The translations under genes and the position numbers were made by a program. From assembly GCA_009776905.1 (NCBI GenBank), contig WRMX01000021.1, positions 1 to 26,893 on the forward strand: a stretch of DNA of 26,893 nt, in the 5' to 3' direction. The stretch comes from Oscillospiraceae bacterium. GTDB lineage: Bacteria > Bacillota > Clostridia > Oscillospirales > Oscillospiraceae. This document shows, piece after piece, positions 7,502-16,184 of the stretch. The first letter of the stretch is position 1; each line of letters begins with the position of its first letter. The notes beneath the pieces were generated by a model. That model was not told the origin of the DNA, did not search any database, and saw only the letters and a program-made list of their open reading frames with translations.

Positions 7502-9247
7502 TCAGCCGATGAAGCTCTGTGACCAGTATAACGTGCCGTTGCCGTCCATCGTGACGCCGACGCCGAGGCTGGTGAATTTCGTGCTCAGAATATTTGCGCG
7601 GTGCCCGGGAGAGTCCATCCACGCTTGGACGACTTCATCGGGCGTATATTGCCCCATGGCAATATTCTCGCCGGCAGTATAGTAGCTCACGCCGTTTTCC
7701 TCAAAAGCTGTGAAGCAACTGCGGCCGTCAGGCCTTGTGTGCGAGAATGAGCGAATGATCTCATTTGCGCGTGTATAGGCCGTCTTTGTCAATGCAGATG
7801 TTTGGGAGAGCGAGCTTGCGCCGTTGCTGGCGCGCTCGACGTTGGTCAGCCTGATCACTTCGCTTGCGAACGCAGCCAGATCGACGACTTTGACCGTTCT
7901 GGAGCCGTTAACGCCGTTGGCCGCTGTGGCTTTGATCGTGACCTCGCCGCCCTCGACGCAGGAAATCGTGTTCGCACCGTCATATGTGGCGATGGCGCCT
8001 GTCACTTCGATACTATAGTTTTGGTTTGTGGCGTTGTCGGGATATATTCTGACGGAGAAGGTGAATTGTTCCCCGGTGGAGTATCTGCCTCTTGTCACGC
8101 TCACGCCTACGAAGGTCACGGGGATCTCAGGAGGAAGGACAGGAGTGGGCGCAGGAGTTGGCGCTGCGGGCGGAAGCGGCGCGGGCGTGGGGGATGGCGC
8201 GGGGCTCGGAGACGGGCTCGGTGTGGGCGCGGGGGCTGGCGATGGCGCGGGTGCGGGGGATGGAGTCGGCGATGGAACGGGGGACGGAGTCGGTGCGGGT
8301 GCCGGGGATGGGGTAGGACTCGGGCTTGGCGCGGGCGATGGTGCGGGGGAAGGGCTCGGGCTCGGGGTTGGAGTCGGCACGGGAGCTGGCGATGGCGCCG
8401 GACTCGGGCTTGGCGCAGGGGAAGGACTAGGTGTAGGTGTTGGGGACGGGCTTTGCGTGGGAGATGGCGTTTGCGCGGGTGATGGGCTCGGACTCGGGGA
8501 TGGAGCAGGATTCGGAGTAGGCACCGGGCTCGGAGTCGGGCTCGGGCTCGGAGTCGGCGAAGGAACCGGGTTCGGAGAAGGCGGTGCAGGACTCGGACTA
8601 CTCGCCGTAATGGACGAAATTGCGCCAACAGCCTGGTCCGCAGGAATGCCTCCCTGCGCGACCACGCCAATAGCATTCGAAGGCTCCATGCCGGGCAATG
8701 GCGCAAGCGGAACATCACCGTCATCGATAATCTCAATCGATCCTTCGGTATCTTCAATGATATCCGATGCTACATCGATATCGGGCGAACTGTCGGGAGC
8801 GGAAACAGACGAATTGTCAGGCGTTGCAACAGATGCGGGCGATGGCGCAGGGCCGGGCGCAGGCGCGGGAGAAGCGGATTGCGCGCCGCCGGATTGCGAA
8901 GCCGCAGAGGGCGGAGAGGGCGGATATGAAACTTCTGAATCGGCATCACTCGACGTGGGCGCGCCTGCGTTGCCATAAAACAACGCGGAGGGCAGGCCTG
9001 TTTGGAGCGAGCAGCCGGACGAAGCTAAAATGAGCAGCAGAACAACCAGGAGTGATAGTGCCTGACGGACGCGCAATACCAATAAATAACAGGTAGTTTT
9101 TGGCCCGTTAGGTACTATCGCCGTGCGAAGCGCGGTGCGCTGCGTAGCTGCGTGAGGGACAAGCGAGTAGAGCGAATTCATTTCGCTCGTGAGCGAGCTG
9201 TCCCGATGGGTTGTGGGGCGCGAGCCCCACGTTAGATGCTTTTTCAT
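7502..9247 (-). CDS. Secreted CAP/SCP-domain protein with Pro-Ser linker
   Basis: A 581-residue exported protein. A hydrophobic stretch (about 58-75) ends in LASSGC, so C79 could be a lipid attachment site, although the box is not ideal. Residues about 90-210 are low complexity, 215-372 are a Pro-Ser-Ala linker of dozens of SP/AP dipeptides, about 375-455 resemble a bacterial Ig-like (Big) domain, and about 457-581 form a CAP domain with FSHTRPDG, AGENIA and GHRANIL carrying the usual His and Glu positions. The ATG at 9247 is preceded by GAGG and a strong promoter. Oddly, codons about 5-52 come from the dispersed repeat at 9079-9235, giving an abnormally long leader before the hydrophobic core. 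Likely a cell-surface protein; substrate unknown. Confidence 0.85.
   Translation of the reverse strand: MKKHLTWGSRPTTHRDSSLTSEMNSLYSLVPHAATQRTALRTAIVPNGPKTTCYLLVLRVRQALSLLVVLLLILASSGCSLQTGLPSALFYGNAGAPTSSDADSEVSYPPSPPSAASQSGGAQSASPAPAPGPAPSPASVATPDNSSVSAPDSSPDIDVASDIIEDTEGSIEIIDDGDVPLAPLPGMEPSNAIGVVAQGGIPADQAVGAISSITASSPSPAPPSPNPVPSPTPSPSPTPSPVPTPNPAPSPSPSPSPAQTPSPTQSPSPTPTPSPSPAPSPSPAPSPAPVPTPTPSPSPSPAPSPAPSPSPTPSPAPAPTPSPVPSPTPSPAPAPSPAPAPTPSPSPSPAPSPTPAPLPPAAPTPAPTPVLPPEIPVTFVGVSVTRGRYSTGEQFTFSVRIYPDNATNQNYSIEVTGAIATYDGANTISCVEGGEVTIKATAANGVNGSRTVKVVDLAAFASEVIRLTNVERASNGASSLSQTSALTKTAYTRANEIIRSFSHTRPDGRSCFTAFEENGVSYYTAGENIAMGQYTPDEVVQAWMDSPGHRANILSTKFTSLGVGVTMDGNGTLYWSQSFIG
9079..9235 (+). 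repeat. Dispersed three-hairpin repeat, copy 2, inside a gene start
   Basis: Aligns with 314-477. The stems are GCCGTGC/GCGCGGT (9120-9126, 9130-9136), GGGACA/TGTCCC (9156-9161, 9199-9204) with inner GAGCGAA/TTCGCTC (9170-9176, 9182-9188), and GTGGGGC/GCCCCAC (9213-9219, 9224-9230). Stem sequences differ from copy 1 while pairing is kept; the ATTCATTTCGC loop region is almost unchanged. The copy sits within the CAP gene four codons after its ATG and is read through without a stop on the minus strand. Confidence 0.75.
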
Positions 9248-9281
9248 GCAAAAAATACCTCATACGTCATCGGATACGGAC

Positions 9282-9310
9282 ATTATACACTATATCTTGC
9301 GATATGTCAC
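9282..9310 (-). promoter_or_regulatory. Strong promoter of the CAP-domain gene
   Basis: On the minus strand GTGACA (9305-9310) and TATAAT (9282-9287) are separated by exactly 17 bp, a near-perfect housekeeping promoter. Transcription would begin near 9275, about 28 nt before the ATG at 9247. It gives the CAP gene its own start even though the upstream fusion gene ends only 67 nt away on the same strand. Confidence 0.75.
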
Positions 9311-9314
9311 TAAA

Positions 9315-12300
9315 CTATTTCAATAAAACGGAACATTTTTCGCTCGCGAGCATAATAACGGAGTTTGGCGGGACTTGCGTCGGCATGCCTTTGACCAATC
9401 GTTTATTTCCATCCGAGTATGTCCCGTTCGTCGACGTGTCCGTGACCGTGTACATGTTCGACACGCGGTCATATGCAATCGTGCAGTGCTTACGGCTGAC
9501 ATTTATATAGTCATCCGTAAAGGCTATGTGCGACAATGGGTCTTTGCCGAGGTAGGCCGGCGCTCCATCAGTAAACACGAGCGTTGTCCCTTTAAGCGTG
9601 CCCGTGAGCACCTCGGCTCCGGCGCGCGATTGCTGCTCCGCGTAGTTGATATCGTTCCCTGTCATGCCGGGGGGATAATAACCGTTTCGGTCGGGAGTCG
9701 GATAGCCCTGCTGCACCGGGGGATAGCCCTGCTGCCTCGGGGGATAGCCCACCCGTCCGGGTCCTTGCCCCAAGCGCGCGGGACCTGTGGCGTTTGCCGC
9801 CTGCCTGCTTTTGCTCGTGCTTGTAATCAGCACGACCGCGACGGCAATAATGATGAATAACACTATGATGACGATTGCAGCCGCTGGGACGCCGCCGCTC
9901 TGCCGCGGAACAACGCTGCCGGGGCCGGGGCCTGGAGATATTGTGGGCGGAGGAGTGACGGTGACTGTCGGAACGATCGGCTGCCTTTGCGTGTTTTCCG
10001 TGAATCGCGCCACCATGACAGCATCGGAGCGGACGCTGAAGCGGTATTCCGGCTCGGCCGTCACGAGAGAGCCTCCCTCATACCAGCCGAGGAAGCTCTC
10101 GCCCTGCTCAGGAGTGGCGGAAAGGTTTGTGTATTCGCCCTTGTAGCTGAGTCCGCCGCCGACGGCGAAGCCGTTACCTTCAACTTCGAGCTTGACGCTG
10201 TATATTGCGACGTTATCTTCCGCGAGATCCTCGTCCGGGGCGATTATTCCAAACGGGCCTGACAGTTCATAGCTTGTGGGCGTGAGGTCATCGTTGACGG
10301 CGTCAAGGTTCGCTTCAAACACATCGCCCGCTTCGAGCGGTATGTCGTAGTAGTTGACAAGCCGTGTGTTCATGCCGAAGTCGCGGCTGTATTCCGCGAT
10401 GGAAAACGTCATGGTGCCCGCGTCCGTCGCGACGACCTTTATCGTATATCCGCTGTCTGCGGGAAGATACAGGATTTTTTGCCCGTTTTCGTCGAACGAT
10501 AGAGAGATGCCCTCGTCCGCCAATTCCTGCGGCACATTGTCCACGATGGTGCCGAGCAGCAGGCCGTCCTCGTCATATACTTCGATGTTAACGGGGCAGT
10601 TGATGTGGACGATGCGGTAATACACGGGATTCCTGCGCGCTACTCCGCCGAAATAATCAGCCGGCAACGAGCGCATCCACGCGAGGTAGAGCTCGGGGAA
10701 GTGCCCTTGCATCAACGCTGCGGCGTTGTTCGTGACCTGTGCCTTCGACTGTGAGGGCGTTATGCTCTTGTTATTGAAATCTTTCGAATTAATAGTGATT
10801 GGGATATTTCTATCGCTGTCCGCAGGGACTATTGACACAAGCGTGCTGGCGACAGCGCCGCCGCTCATTGCACGCCAGAGGAATTCATCTGTAACAGCGT
10901 CCTGAATCGGTTTTTTTAGCACCCCGGCCACTTGAGTGAGAGCAAAACTCTGGGCTGCAGTTATCTGGTCGACCATCGTTTTTTGATAATTGTTTACGTA
11001 ATTATTTCTTGACTTAAAAACAACATCAAATAGAAAAGGGCAGAAAAGCTGGTCGAAAAACACGTCCATAGATATATCAATGCATTCGTATGGACCGACA
11101 TCATAAAGCTTCCCCTCAAACCCATTGATGTTGCCCTGATGAAATCTAAAATCATCTATCAGGTACCAATCCGGCCGATATCCGGAAAGCACGTCGAAGT
11201 CGCCGGTGAACTGATCGAGCATGTCTTTTTCCAATTGCTTGAACTTGTATCCTTTATGTGTGCCAAGGCTCGACGGCAGCTCCTTCGTGACCCCATAGCG
11301 TGCATAGCCCCATGAAGCCGGAGCGACGCGAGAGACAATGTCGCTGGGGTTGACGACGTTGAAAATGTTTCCATATTCTGTTTGAAAATTAACAAATGCA
11401 TAAATGTCAATAAATGGGAATGTGCTTTTATACCCCGGGATCTTGCTCATCGGAGTAGCGAAGCAATATGAATATATGTTGTCCTTGCTTATCTTCCAGG
11501 AGGTTTCGCGCGTGTATTGCGCCGCGCTGCTGGAGTTTGGCCGCCCGAGTACAAACGGCGAGCTGCTCGCGCTATCGTTCATCGCGGCGGACACAAGGTT
11601 CGCGACGGCCGCGCCCCTGCTGTAGCCCGTGATCCAGAGTTTGACGTTTTCGTTGTCGAGCAGCCCTTCTGCGTCAATATAATCCGAGAACCGGCTGACT
11701 ACATAGTCCTTCGCGGTTTCGAAGCTTTCGTGGGTCCCGCCCGTGCCAATCAGGAAATCGCCGCCCCATTCGGCCTTGTACTCGCCGCCGCGCACGGCAA
11801 TGATGACTAGCTCATATTCGCCGCCGCTGTTGTAGATCGTCTTATGCCCGAAGACGGCGGCGATGGAGTTGGTCGTCGGGGTCGGCCGGTAGTTCACTGC
11901 CGTGACATCCTGGAATCCCAGCCCGCGCATGCGGGGGTCGTCCGCGTTGGGGTCGTTGCCCAAAAGCGCGATGACGTTGGCGGCTTGTTCTTCGTCCGTG
12001 CCATAAGGAAGGTCGTTCCCTTGCGAGTCAGCGCGCCTGTTTGTCCCGAACGCCGCCATCGCTATCTCCAGCGACATGGTAGCAAGGTCATGGTCATACT
12101 TTGTCGCGGCATGGTTGAACATATCGTCATAATAGAGAAATTCCTCTGTTTCCATCGTGCCTTCGTGGTGAGTGCCTGAATACTCGAAAAAGCCCTTTAT
12201 GTCGGGCTTGATTATCTCCTTTGCTGCCTCTCCTATTTCATAGATGAGGTCTTCGGGGCTCTCCGCATCGTAGAACCCCCTGCTTTGAATGTCGTTCATG

Positions 12301-13007
12301 ACCTGCTTTGCGAATCTGAACGATTCGGGCTGCTGGTCCAGATTCGTGAAGCAGCCTAGAGTATAAATGTTGTAGCCGGAGCTCTTCAGCCTTTCGGCGG
12401 TTTCATAGACGACGTTCGCATGCGCGTAAACCATGATGCCCGTCGCCATGACGTAGAACGAGTGGTAATAGCTGAAAGCGGGATCGGTATAATGCCCGTA
12501 GTCGGAATGATCGCCTGCTGCTGGAAGGCAGCCGGAGAAGAAGAGGATGTTGCGGATGGTGTCGGGCCTGTTCGCGTTTTGAAGCAGGCCATCCGCAAGC
12601 TCCAGCGCTTCATTGAAGTTGGAAAACCCGGCGGCAGAGCCGCTGTATTTTTCGGGCAGATTATTTATCGTGTTCGTCAAAGCGCGCACGTCGCCTGTAA
12701 AATCGGAGACGACTTGAGATGCGTCCGTGCAGGTCACGAGCGCGACGTAGTTGATCCCTTCCGCCGAGAGCACTTCCTCGACGAATTTGCACGCCGCTTC
12801 TTTCACCTTGTCGAGGGGGGAGCCCACTGTCACCGTCGTAAACCAGTCGGGCGTGATCGTATACTGCCCCGTAGTGTCAAGGATGAGGACGGTGTATCGC
12901 GTCACGTCGCGGGCGGACCTTGCCGCCAAGGCAGTGTCGGATGCGGGCGCAATCAGCGCAAATGTGATGATAATGATGAGAAATATGGAGAGTATTCGTC
13001 TTTTCAT
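9315..13007 (-). CDS. Surface protein: VWA-like, lipase-like, InlB-type repeat, TM and FHA domains
   Basis: A 1230-residue membrane protein. Residues 1-29 are a signal peptide. Residues about 36-240 look like a von Willebrand A fold, but the metal site is degenerate (D44-T-T-G-Q instead of DxSxS). Residues about 300-620 resemble class 3 lipases, with nucleophile S463 in GYSRG and a later NPSDIVSRVAP Asp motif. A segment around 950-1000 (GGGLSYKGEYTNLSATPEQG then FLGWYEGG) matches InlB-type repeats. One TM helix (about 1038-1060) and a Pro-Gln-Gly-Tyr-rich stretch lead to a C-terminal FHA domain (about 1140-1230) with SRKH and TSTNGT, expected in the cytoplasm and reading phosphothreonine. The ATG has AAAGGA ten bases upstream. 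It may couple an extracellular domain to Ser/Thr kinase signalling; this is inference. Confidence 0.85.
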   Translation of the reverse strand: MKRRILSIFLIIIITFALIAPASDTALAARSARDVTRYTVLILDTTGQYTITPDWFTTVTVGSPLDKVKEAACKFVEEVLSAEGINYVALVTCTDASQVVSDFTGDVRALTNTINNLPEKYSGSAAGFSNFNEALELADGLLQNANRPDTIRNILFFSGCLPAAGDHSDYGHYTDPAFSYYHSFYVMATGIMVYAHANVVYETAERLKSSGYNIYTLGCFTNLDQQPESFRFAKQVMNDIQSRGFYDAESPEDLIYEIGEAAKEIIKPDIKGFFEYSGTHHEGTMETEEFLYYDDMFNHAATKYDHDLATMSLEIAMAAFGTNRRADSQGNDLPYGTDEEQAANVIALLGNDPNADDPRMRGLGFQDVTAVNYRPTPTTNSIAAVFGHKTIYNSGGEYELVIIAVRGGEYKAEWGGDFLIGTGGTHESFETAKDYVVSRFSDYIDAEGLLDNENVKLWITGYSRGAAVANLVSAAMNDSASSSPFVLGRPNSSSAAQYTRETSWKISKDNIYSYCFATPMSKIPGYKSTFPFIDIYAFVNFQTEYGNIFNVVNPSDIVSRVAPASWGYARYGVTKELPSSLGTHKGYKFKQLEKDMLDQFTGDFDVLSGYRPDWYLIDDFRFHQGNINGFEGKLYDVGPYECIDISMDVFFDQLFCPFLFDVVFKSRNNYVNNYQKTMVDQITAAQSFALTQVAGVLKKPIQDAVTDEFLWRAMSGGAVASTLVSIVPADSDRNIPITINSKDFNNKSITPSQSKAQVTNNAAALMQGHFPELYLAWMRSLPADYFGGVARRNPVYYRIVHINCPVNIEVYDEDGLLLGTIVDNVPQELADEGISLSFDENGQKILYLPADSGYTIKVVATDAGTMTFSIAEYSRDFGMNTRLVNYYDIPLEAGDVFEANLDAVNDDLTPTSYELSGPFGIIAPDEDLAEDNVAIYSVKLEVEGNGFAVGGGLSYKGEYTNLSATPEQGESFLGWYEGGSLVTAEPEYRFSVRSDAVMVARFTENTQRQPIVPTVTVTPPPTISPGPGPGSVVPRQSGGVPAAAIVIIVLFIIIAVAVVLITSTSKSRQAANATGPARLGQGPGRVGYPPRQQGYPPVQQGYPTPDRNGYYPPGMTGNDINYAEQQSRAGAEVLTGTLKGTTLVFTDGAPAYLGKDPLSHIAFTDDYINVSRKHCTIAYDRVSNMYTVTDTSTNGTYSDGNKRLVKGMPTQVPPNSVIMLASEKCSVLLK

Positions 13008-13104
13008 GCTCGTTCTATCCTTTCAACGTTCCTCTTGGGCTACGGCTGGTAGTAACAACACTACCATGTATTTTCAACATTTTGAGGCGAGTTGTCATTT
13101 TTGG

Positions 13105-13133
13105 TTGATTTAATGGAAAAATTGTAATATTAT
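13105..13133 (+). promoter_or_regulatory. Promoter of the chemotaxis receptor gene
   Basis: TTGATT at 13105-13110 and TATTAT at 13128-13133 are 17 bp apart, placing the start near 13140, about 26 nt before the ATG. The 150-nt gap between divergent starts (13008-13165) holds no gene. Confidence 0.6.
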
Positions 13134-13165
13134 GTAGAAATTCTGAAACGAAGAGGTATGTGTAT

Positions 13166-15259
13166 ATGAAACTTCAAAACAGGTTTTTGATCCCGATATT
13201 GCTTGTCCTTATACTTGCGTTCGGGCTCATCAGCGTAATGGCGATTTCCGTCACCGGCACCACGACCGACAAGATTCTAGATTCCCAGATGCGGAGCGTC
13301 GCGGACTCGGTCAGCAATCAGATACGCATGACAGACGAGATTGTGGCAATCACGCTGAGCATGATGGATCAGAAGAACATCTCGCTTGCGAAGAGTCTGG
13401 CCTTTATGATCGGCGAGGACCCGGGGAAGCTGGAATATGACCAGATGGTCATGCTCGCGGCGCTGTTCGACGTCGACGAGGTCCATGTCACCGACGAAAA
13501 CGGCGTGTTGCTGTGGGGGAACATGCAGGGGTTCTATGGGTTCGACTTTCACGGCGACGACCAGACCAGGCCGCTGCTGGCCATATTGGACGATCCAAAA
13601 CTGATGATCGCGCAGGAGCCGCAGCCAAGGGGCGTCGACGGTGTCATGTTCCAATATATCAGCGTATCGAGGACGGACCAGGCGGGCATCGTGCAAGTGG
13701 GCGTGAGCATGGAGCGCATCGACGACATAAAGGCGTCGATGAACGTCCAAAGCTCGATCGAGGGCATGAAAATCGGCCAGAACGGCGGGGCTTTCGTATT
13801 CAATGCGGAAAAAACAATTATGGCGGACAGCTCGAAGGTCATGCTCGGGCAGGATCTGTCAAATCAGGATTGGGCCGATACGATGGTTTCCGGCAAGGAA
13901 GGTCGGTTGAAGTATAATTACGATGGCAAGGATTATGATGCATATTACCGCGCCATCGGCGACTCCATGATCGTCACCTATGTGCCGATGTCAGAACTCA
14001 ACGGCTATTCGAACAATGCGCTCTTCAGCATCGTGCCATTGGGGATCGCCGCGACGGTCATTGTAGCGCTCATAACGATTTTGATGATTCGATGGGTCAT
14101 GAACAAGGTCTATTGGTATGAGAGCATCATTGACAGCATGCCGTTCCCGCTGTCAATCACGGACATGAAGCGCAACTGGACGCTGATCAACAAACCTGTC
14201 GAAGATATGTTGAACGTCAAGCGCAAGGACGTCATCGGGAAGCAGTGCAGCGCTTGGGGCGCGGGCATTTGCAACACCGCGGATTGCGGGCTTGAATGCT
14301 TGGATCGCGGGAAGCCGACGACGAGGTTCAGCCAGGCGGGAATGGACTTCAAGGTCGACAGCGGCTATTTGACAAACAAGCAAGGGCGAAGGGTCGGGCA
14401 TGTGGAAATCGTGCAGGACATCACCGAAATCGTCGCGAAGCAGAACGCCGAGGCGGAGCTGGTCGCGAACATCAGCAACGTGAGCAGCTCGTTCGTAATG
14501 TCGTCAAAGCAGATAGCCGACGGCGCGCAGGCGCTCGCGCAGGGTTCGACGCAGCAGGCGGCTTCCGTGCAGCAGCTTTCCTCTTCCATCACCGAGATAG
14601 CGAATAAGACGCGCGAAAACGCGCAATTGGCGACGCGAGCCGCATCGCTTGCGGGGACGATCAAGGAGAATGCCGAAAAGGGCACTCTGCATATGGACGA
14701 GATGATGGAGGCTGTCAGAGACATCAACCAGGCGAGCCAAAGCATAAACAAGGTCATCAAGGTCATTGACGATATCGCATTTCAAACGAACATTCTCGCG
14801 CTCAACGCCGCCGTCGAAGCAGCGCGCGCGGGGCAGCACGGAAAGGGGTTCGCTGTGGTCGCGGAGGAAGTACGCAGCCTTGCCGCAAAAAGCGCCGAGG
14901 CGGCGAAGGACACGGGCAGCCTGATCGCGAACTCAATCGAAAAGGCGGAGCTTGGTTCGCGCATAGCGAACGACACCGCAGAGAGCCTCGTCGAAATCGT
15001 CGCGGGCATCAACGAGAGCAACCAAATAGTCAGCCAAATCGCCACGTCGTCCGAGGAACAGACGGCCGGGATCGAGCAGATCAACCTCGGGATAGACCAG
15101 GTGGCGCAGGTCGTGCAGCAAAACAGCGCGACTGCCGAGGAGAGCGCCGCCGCTTCGGAAGAGATGAACAACCAGTCGGAGATGCTGGAGGAATTGATCG
15201 CGAACTTCCGCGCGGATGGCGGGAGCACGGTGGCAGGCCTGCCGCCGGCAAGGAGATAA
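13166..15259 (+). CDS. Methyl-accepting chemotaxis protein with Cys-rich PAS domain
   Basis: A 697-residue transmembrane receptor. The ATG at 13166 has GAGG nine bases upstream; a GTG six bases earlier is less well placed. A TM helix (about 5-28), an extracytoplasmic sensor of about 250 residues that looks Cache-like, and a second TM helix near 285-310 are followed directly by a PAS domain, with no recognisable HAMP between. The PAS domain carries four Cys, C361, C369, C374 and C378 (C-x7-C-x4-C-x3-C), which may bind a metal or sense redox. The cytoplasmic coiled coil has the conserved tip (DDIAFQTNILALNAAVEAAR, near 535) that contacts CheA and CheW, so it is expected to control motility or a related pathway. 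No other che gene is in the window. Confidence 0.93.
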   Translation: MKLQNRFLIPILLVLILAFGLISVMAISVTGTTTDKILDSQMRSVADSVSNQIRMTDEIVAITLSMMDQKNISLAKSLAFMIGEDPGKLEYDQMVMLAALFDVDEVHVTDENGVLLWGNMQGFYGFDFHGDDQTRPLLAILDDPKLMIAQEPQPRGVDGVMFQYISVSRTDQAGIVQVGVSMERIDDIKASMNVQSSIEGMKIGQNGGAFVFNAEKTIMADSSKVMLGQDLSNQDWADTMVSGKEGRLKYNYDGKDYDAYYRAIGDSMIVTYVPMSELNGYSNNALFSIVPLGIAATVIVALITILMIRWVMNKVYWYESIIDSMPFPLSITDMKRNWTLINKPVEDMLNVKRKDVIGKQCSAWGAGICNTADCGLECLDRGKPTTRFSQAGMDFKVDSGYLTNKQGRRVGHVEIVQDITEIVAKQNAEAELVANISNVSSSFVMSSKQIADGAQALAQGSTQQAASVQQLSSSITEIANKTRENAQLATRAASLAGTIKENAEKGTLHMDEMMEAVRDINQASQSINKVIKVIDDIAFQTNILALNAAVEAARAGQHGKGFAVVAEEVRSLAAKSAEAAKDTGSLIANSIEKAELGSRIANDTAESLVEIVAGINESNQIVSQIATSSEEQTAGIEQINLGIDQVAQVVQQNSATAEESAAASEEMNNQSEMLEELIANFRADGGSTVAGLPPARR

Positions 15260-15260
15260 C

Positions 15261-16184
15261 GTGGGCATGCATATGTTGACGATCGCTGAGCTGTTCGAGC
15301 CGCGGAACACGGTCGCGTGGGAGCATCTCTCCCGGCTTACATACCCTTGGGAAGCCTTGCCGATCATACATGATATCATTATGGAAATCGGCGCCTCGCT
15401 TGATGGTTCCGAGTATGCGATGTATGAAAACGATGTTTGGATACACAAAACGGCGACCATTACGCCGTCGGCGTTCATTGGAAACGCAGTCATAATCGGC
15501 GCCGGCGCTGAGATTCGCCACGGAGCGTTCATTCGCGAGAACGCGCTTGTCGGGGACAACACGGTCGTCGGCAATTCGACCGAGCTGAAGAACGTGATTT
15601 TGTTCAATGGCGTGCAGGTCCCGCATTATAACTATGTCGGAGATTCGATCCTCGGGTATAAGGCGCACATGGGGGCGGGGGCCATAACGTCGAACGCCAA
15701 AAACGACCATTCGTCAATATCCGTGTCGTATGGCGCGGGCGCGGGCGATGGGGCGGCGCGAGGCATGGGAGCCGCGCGGCTTGGGCGCGGTGTCGACGGC
15801 GGCGCGGGCGCGGACGCGGGCGATGGAACCGAACACGCGTTGAATGCAGCGCAGCTTGGCGGCGGGGGTGTCGACGGCGGCGCGGGCGCGGGCGCGGGAG
15901 ATGGAACCGATAGCGCTCAATTCGGTAGCGGCGGCGCGGGAGTCGCCGGATCAGAGCAGACTGTTAACGCGCTGAACGAGGGAGGGCGCATCGAGACGGG
16001 GCTGCGCAAATTTGGCGCTATCCTCGGCGACCATGTCGAAGTTGGCTGCAACTCCGTGCTGAACCCGGGCAGCGTGGTGGGCAAGGGGACGTTGGTCTAC
16101 CCCTTGTCGAACGTGCGCGGATATGTGCCTGCTGGCTGCATTTATAAGCGGCAGGGCGAAGTCGTGGATATTATTCCGAAATAG
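15261..16184 (+). CDS. Left-handed beta-helix sugar-nucleotide/acyltransferase-like enzyme with Gly-rich insertion
   Basis: A protein of 307 residues made of hexapeptide-repeat beta-helix turns (for example VWIHKTATITPSAFIGNAVI), then MGAGAITSN and ETGLRKFGAILGDHVEVGCN, the pattern of the C-terminal half of GlmU-like proteins. No N-terminal nucleotidyltransferase domain is present, so it may transfer an acyl group or bind a nucleotide sugar; the substrate is unclear. Residues about 158-241 are a Gly-Ala-Asp-rich insertion between two helix turns; without it the protein would be about 223 residues. GTG at 15261 has AAGGAG five bases before it; ATG at 15267 is an alternative. It begins two bases after the receptor stop, so it is probably cotranscribed with the receptor. 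Its 3' end overlaps the convergent radical SAM gene by 14 bp. Confidence 0.8.
   Translation: MGMHMLTIAELFEPRNTVAWEHLSRLTYPWEALPIIHDIIMEIGASLDGSEYAMYENDVWIHKTATITPSAFIGNAVIIGAGAEIRHGAFIRENALVGDNTVVGNSTELKNVILFNGVQVPHYNYVGDSILGYKAHMGAGAITSNAKNDHSSISVSYGAGAGDGAARGMGAARLGRGVDGGAGADAGDGTEHALNAAQLGGGGVDGGAGAGAGDGTDSAQFGSGGAGVAGSEQTVNALNEGGRIETGLRKFGAILGDHVEVGCNSVLNPGSVVGKGTLVYPLSNVRGYVPAGCIYKRQGEVVDIIPK
15789..15910 (+). repeat. 78-bp-spaced direct repeat inside the beta-helix gene
   Basis: Two near-identical copies of about 43 bp beginning GGTGTCGACGGCGGCGCGGG lie 78 bp apart (26 codons), and both encode VDGGAGA-x-AGDGT. They form the core of the Gly-rich insertion. The spacing keeps the reading frame, consistent with in-frame expansion. 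Confidence 0.75.

Noticed and set aside
8028..8978. Long plus-strand open frame rich in Gly-Ala-Asp (GAGDGAG repeats)
   Set aside because: It is the antisense of the Pro-Ser linker of the CAP protein. The minus strand has signal sequence, CAP domain, promoter and ribosome site; the plus frame has none.
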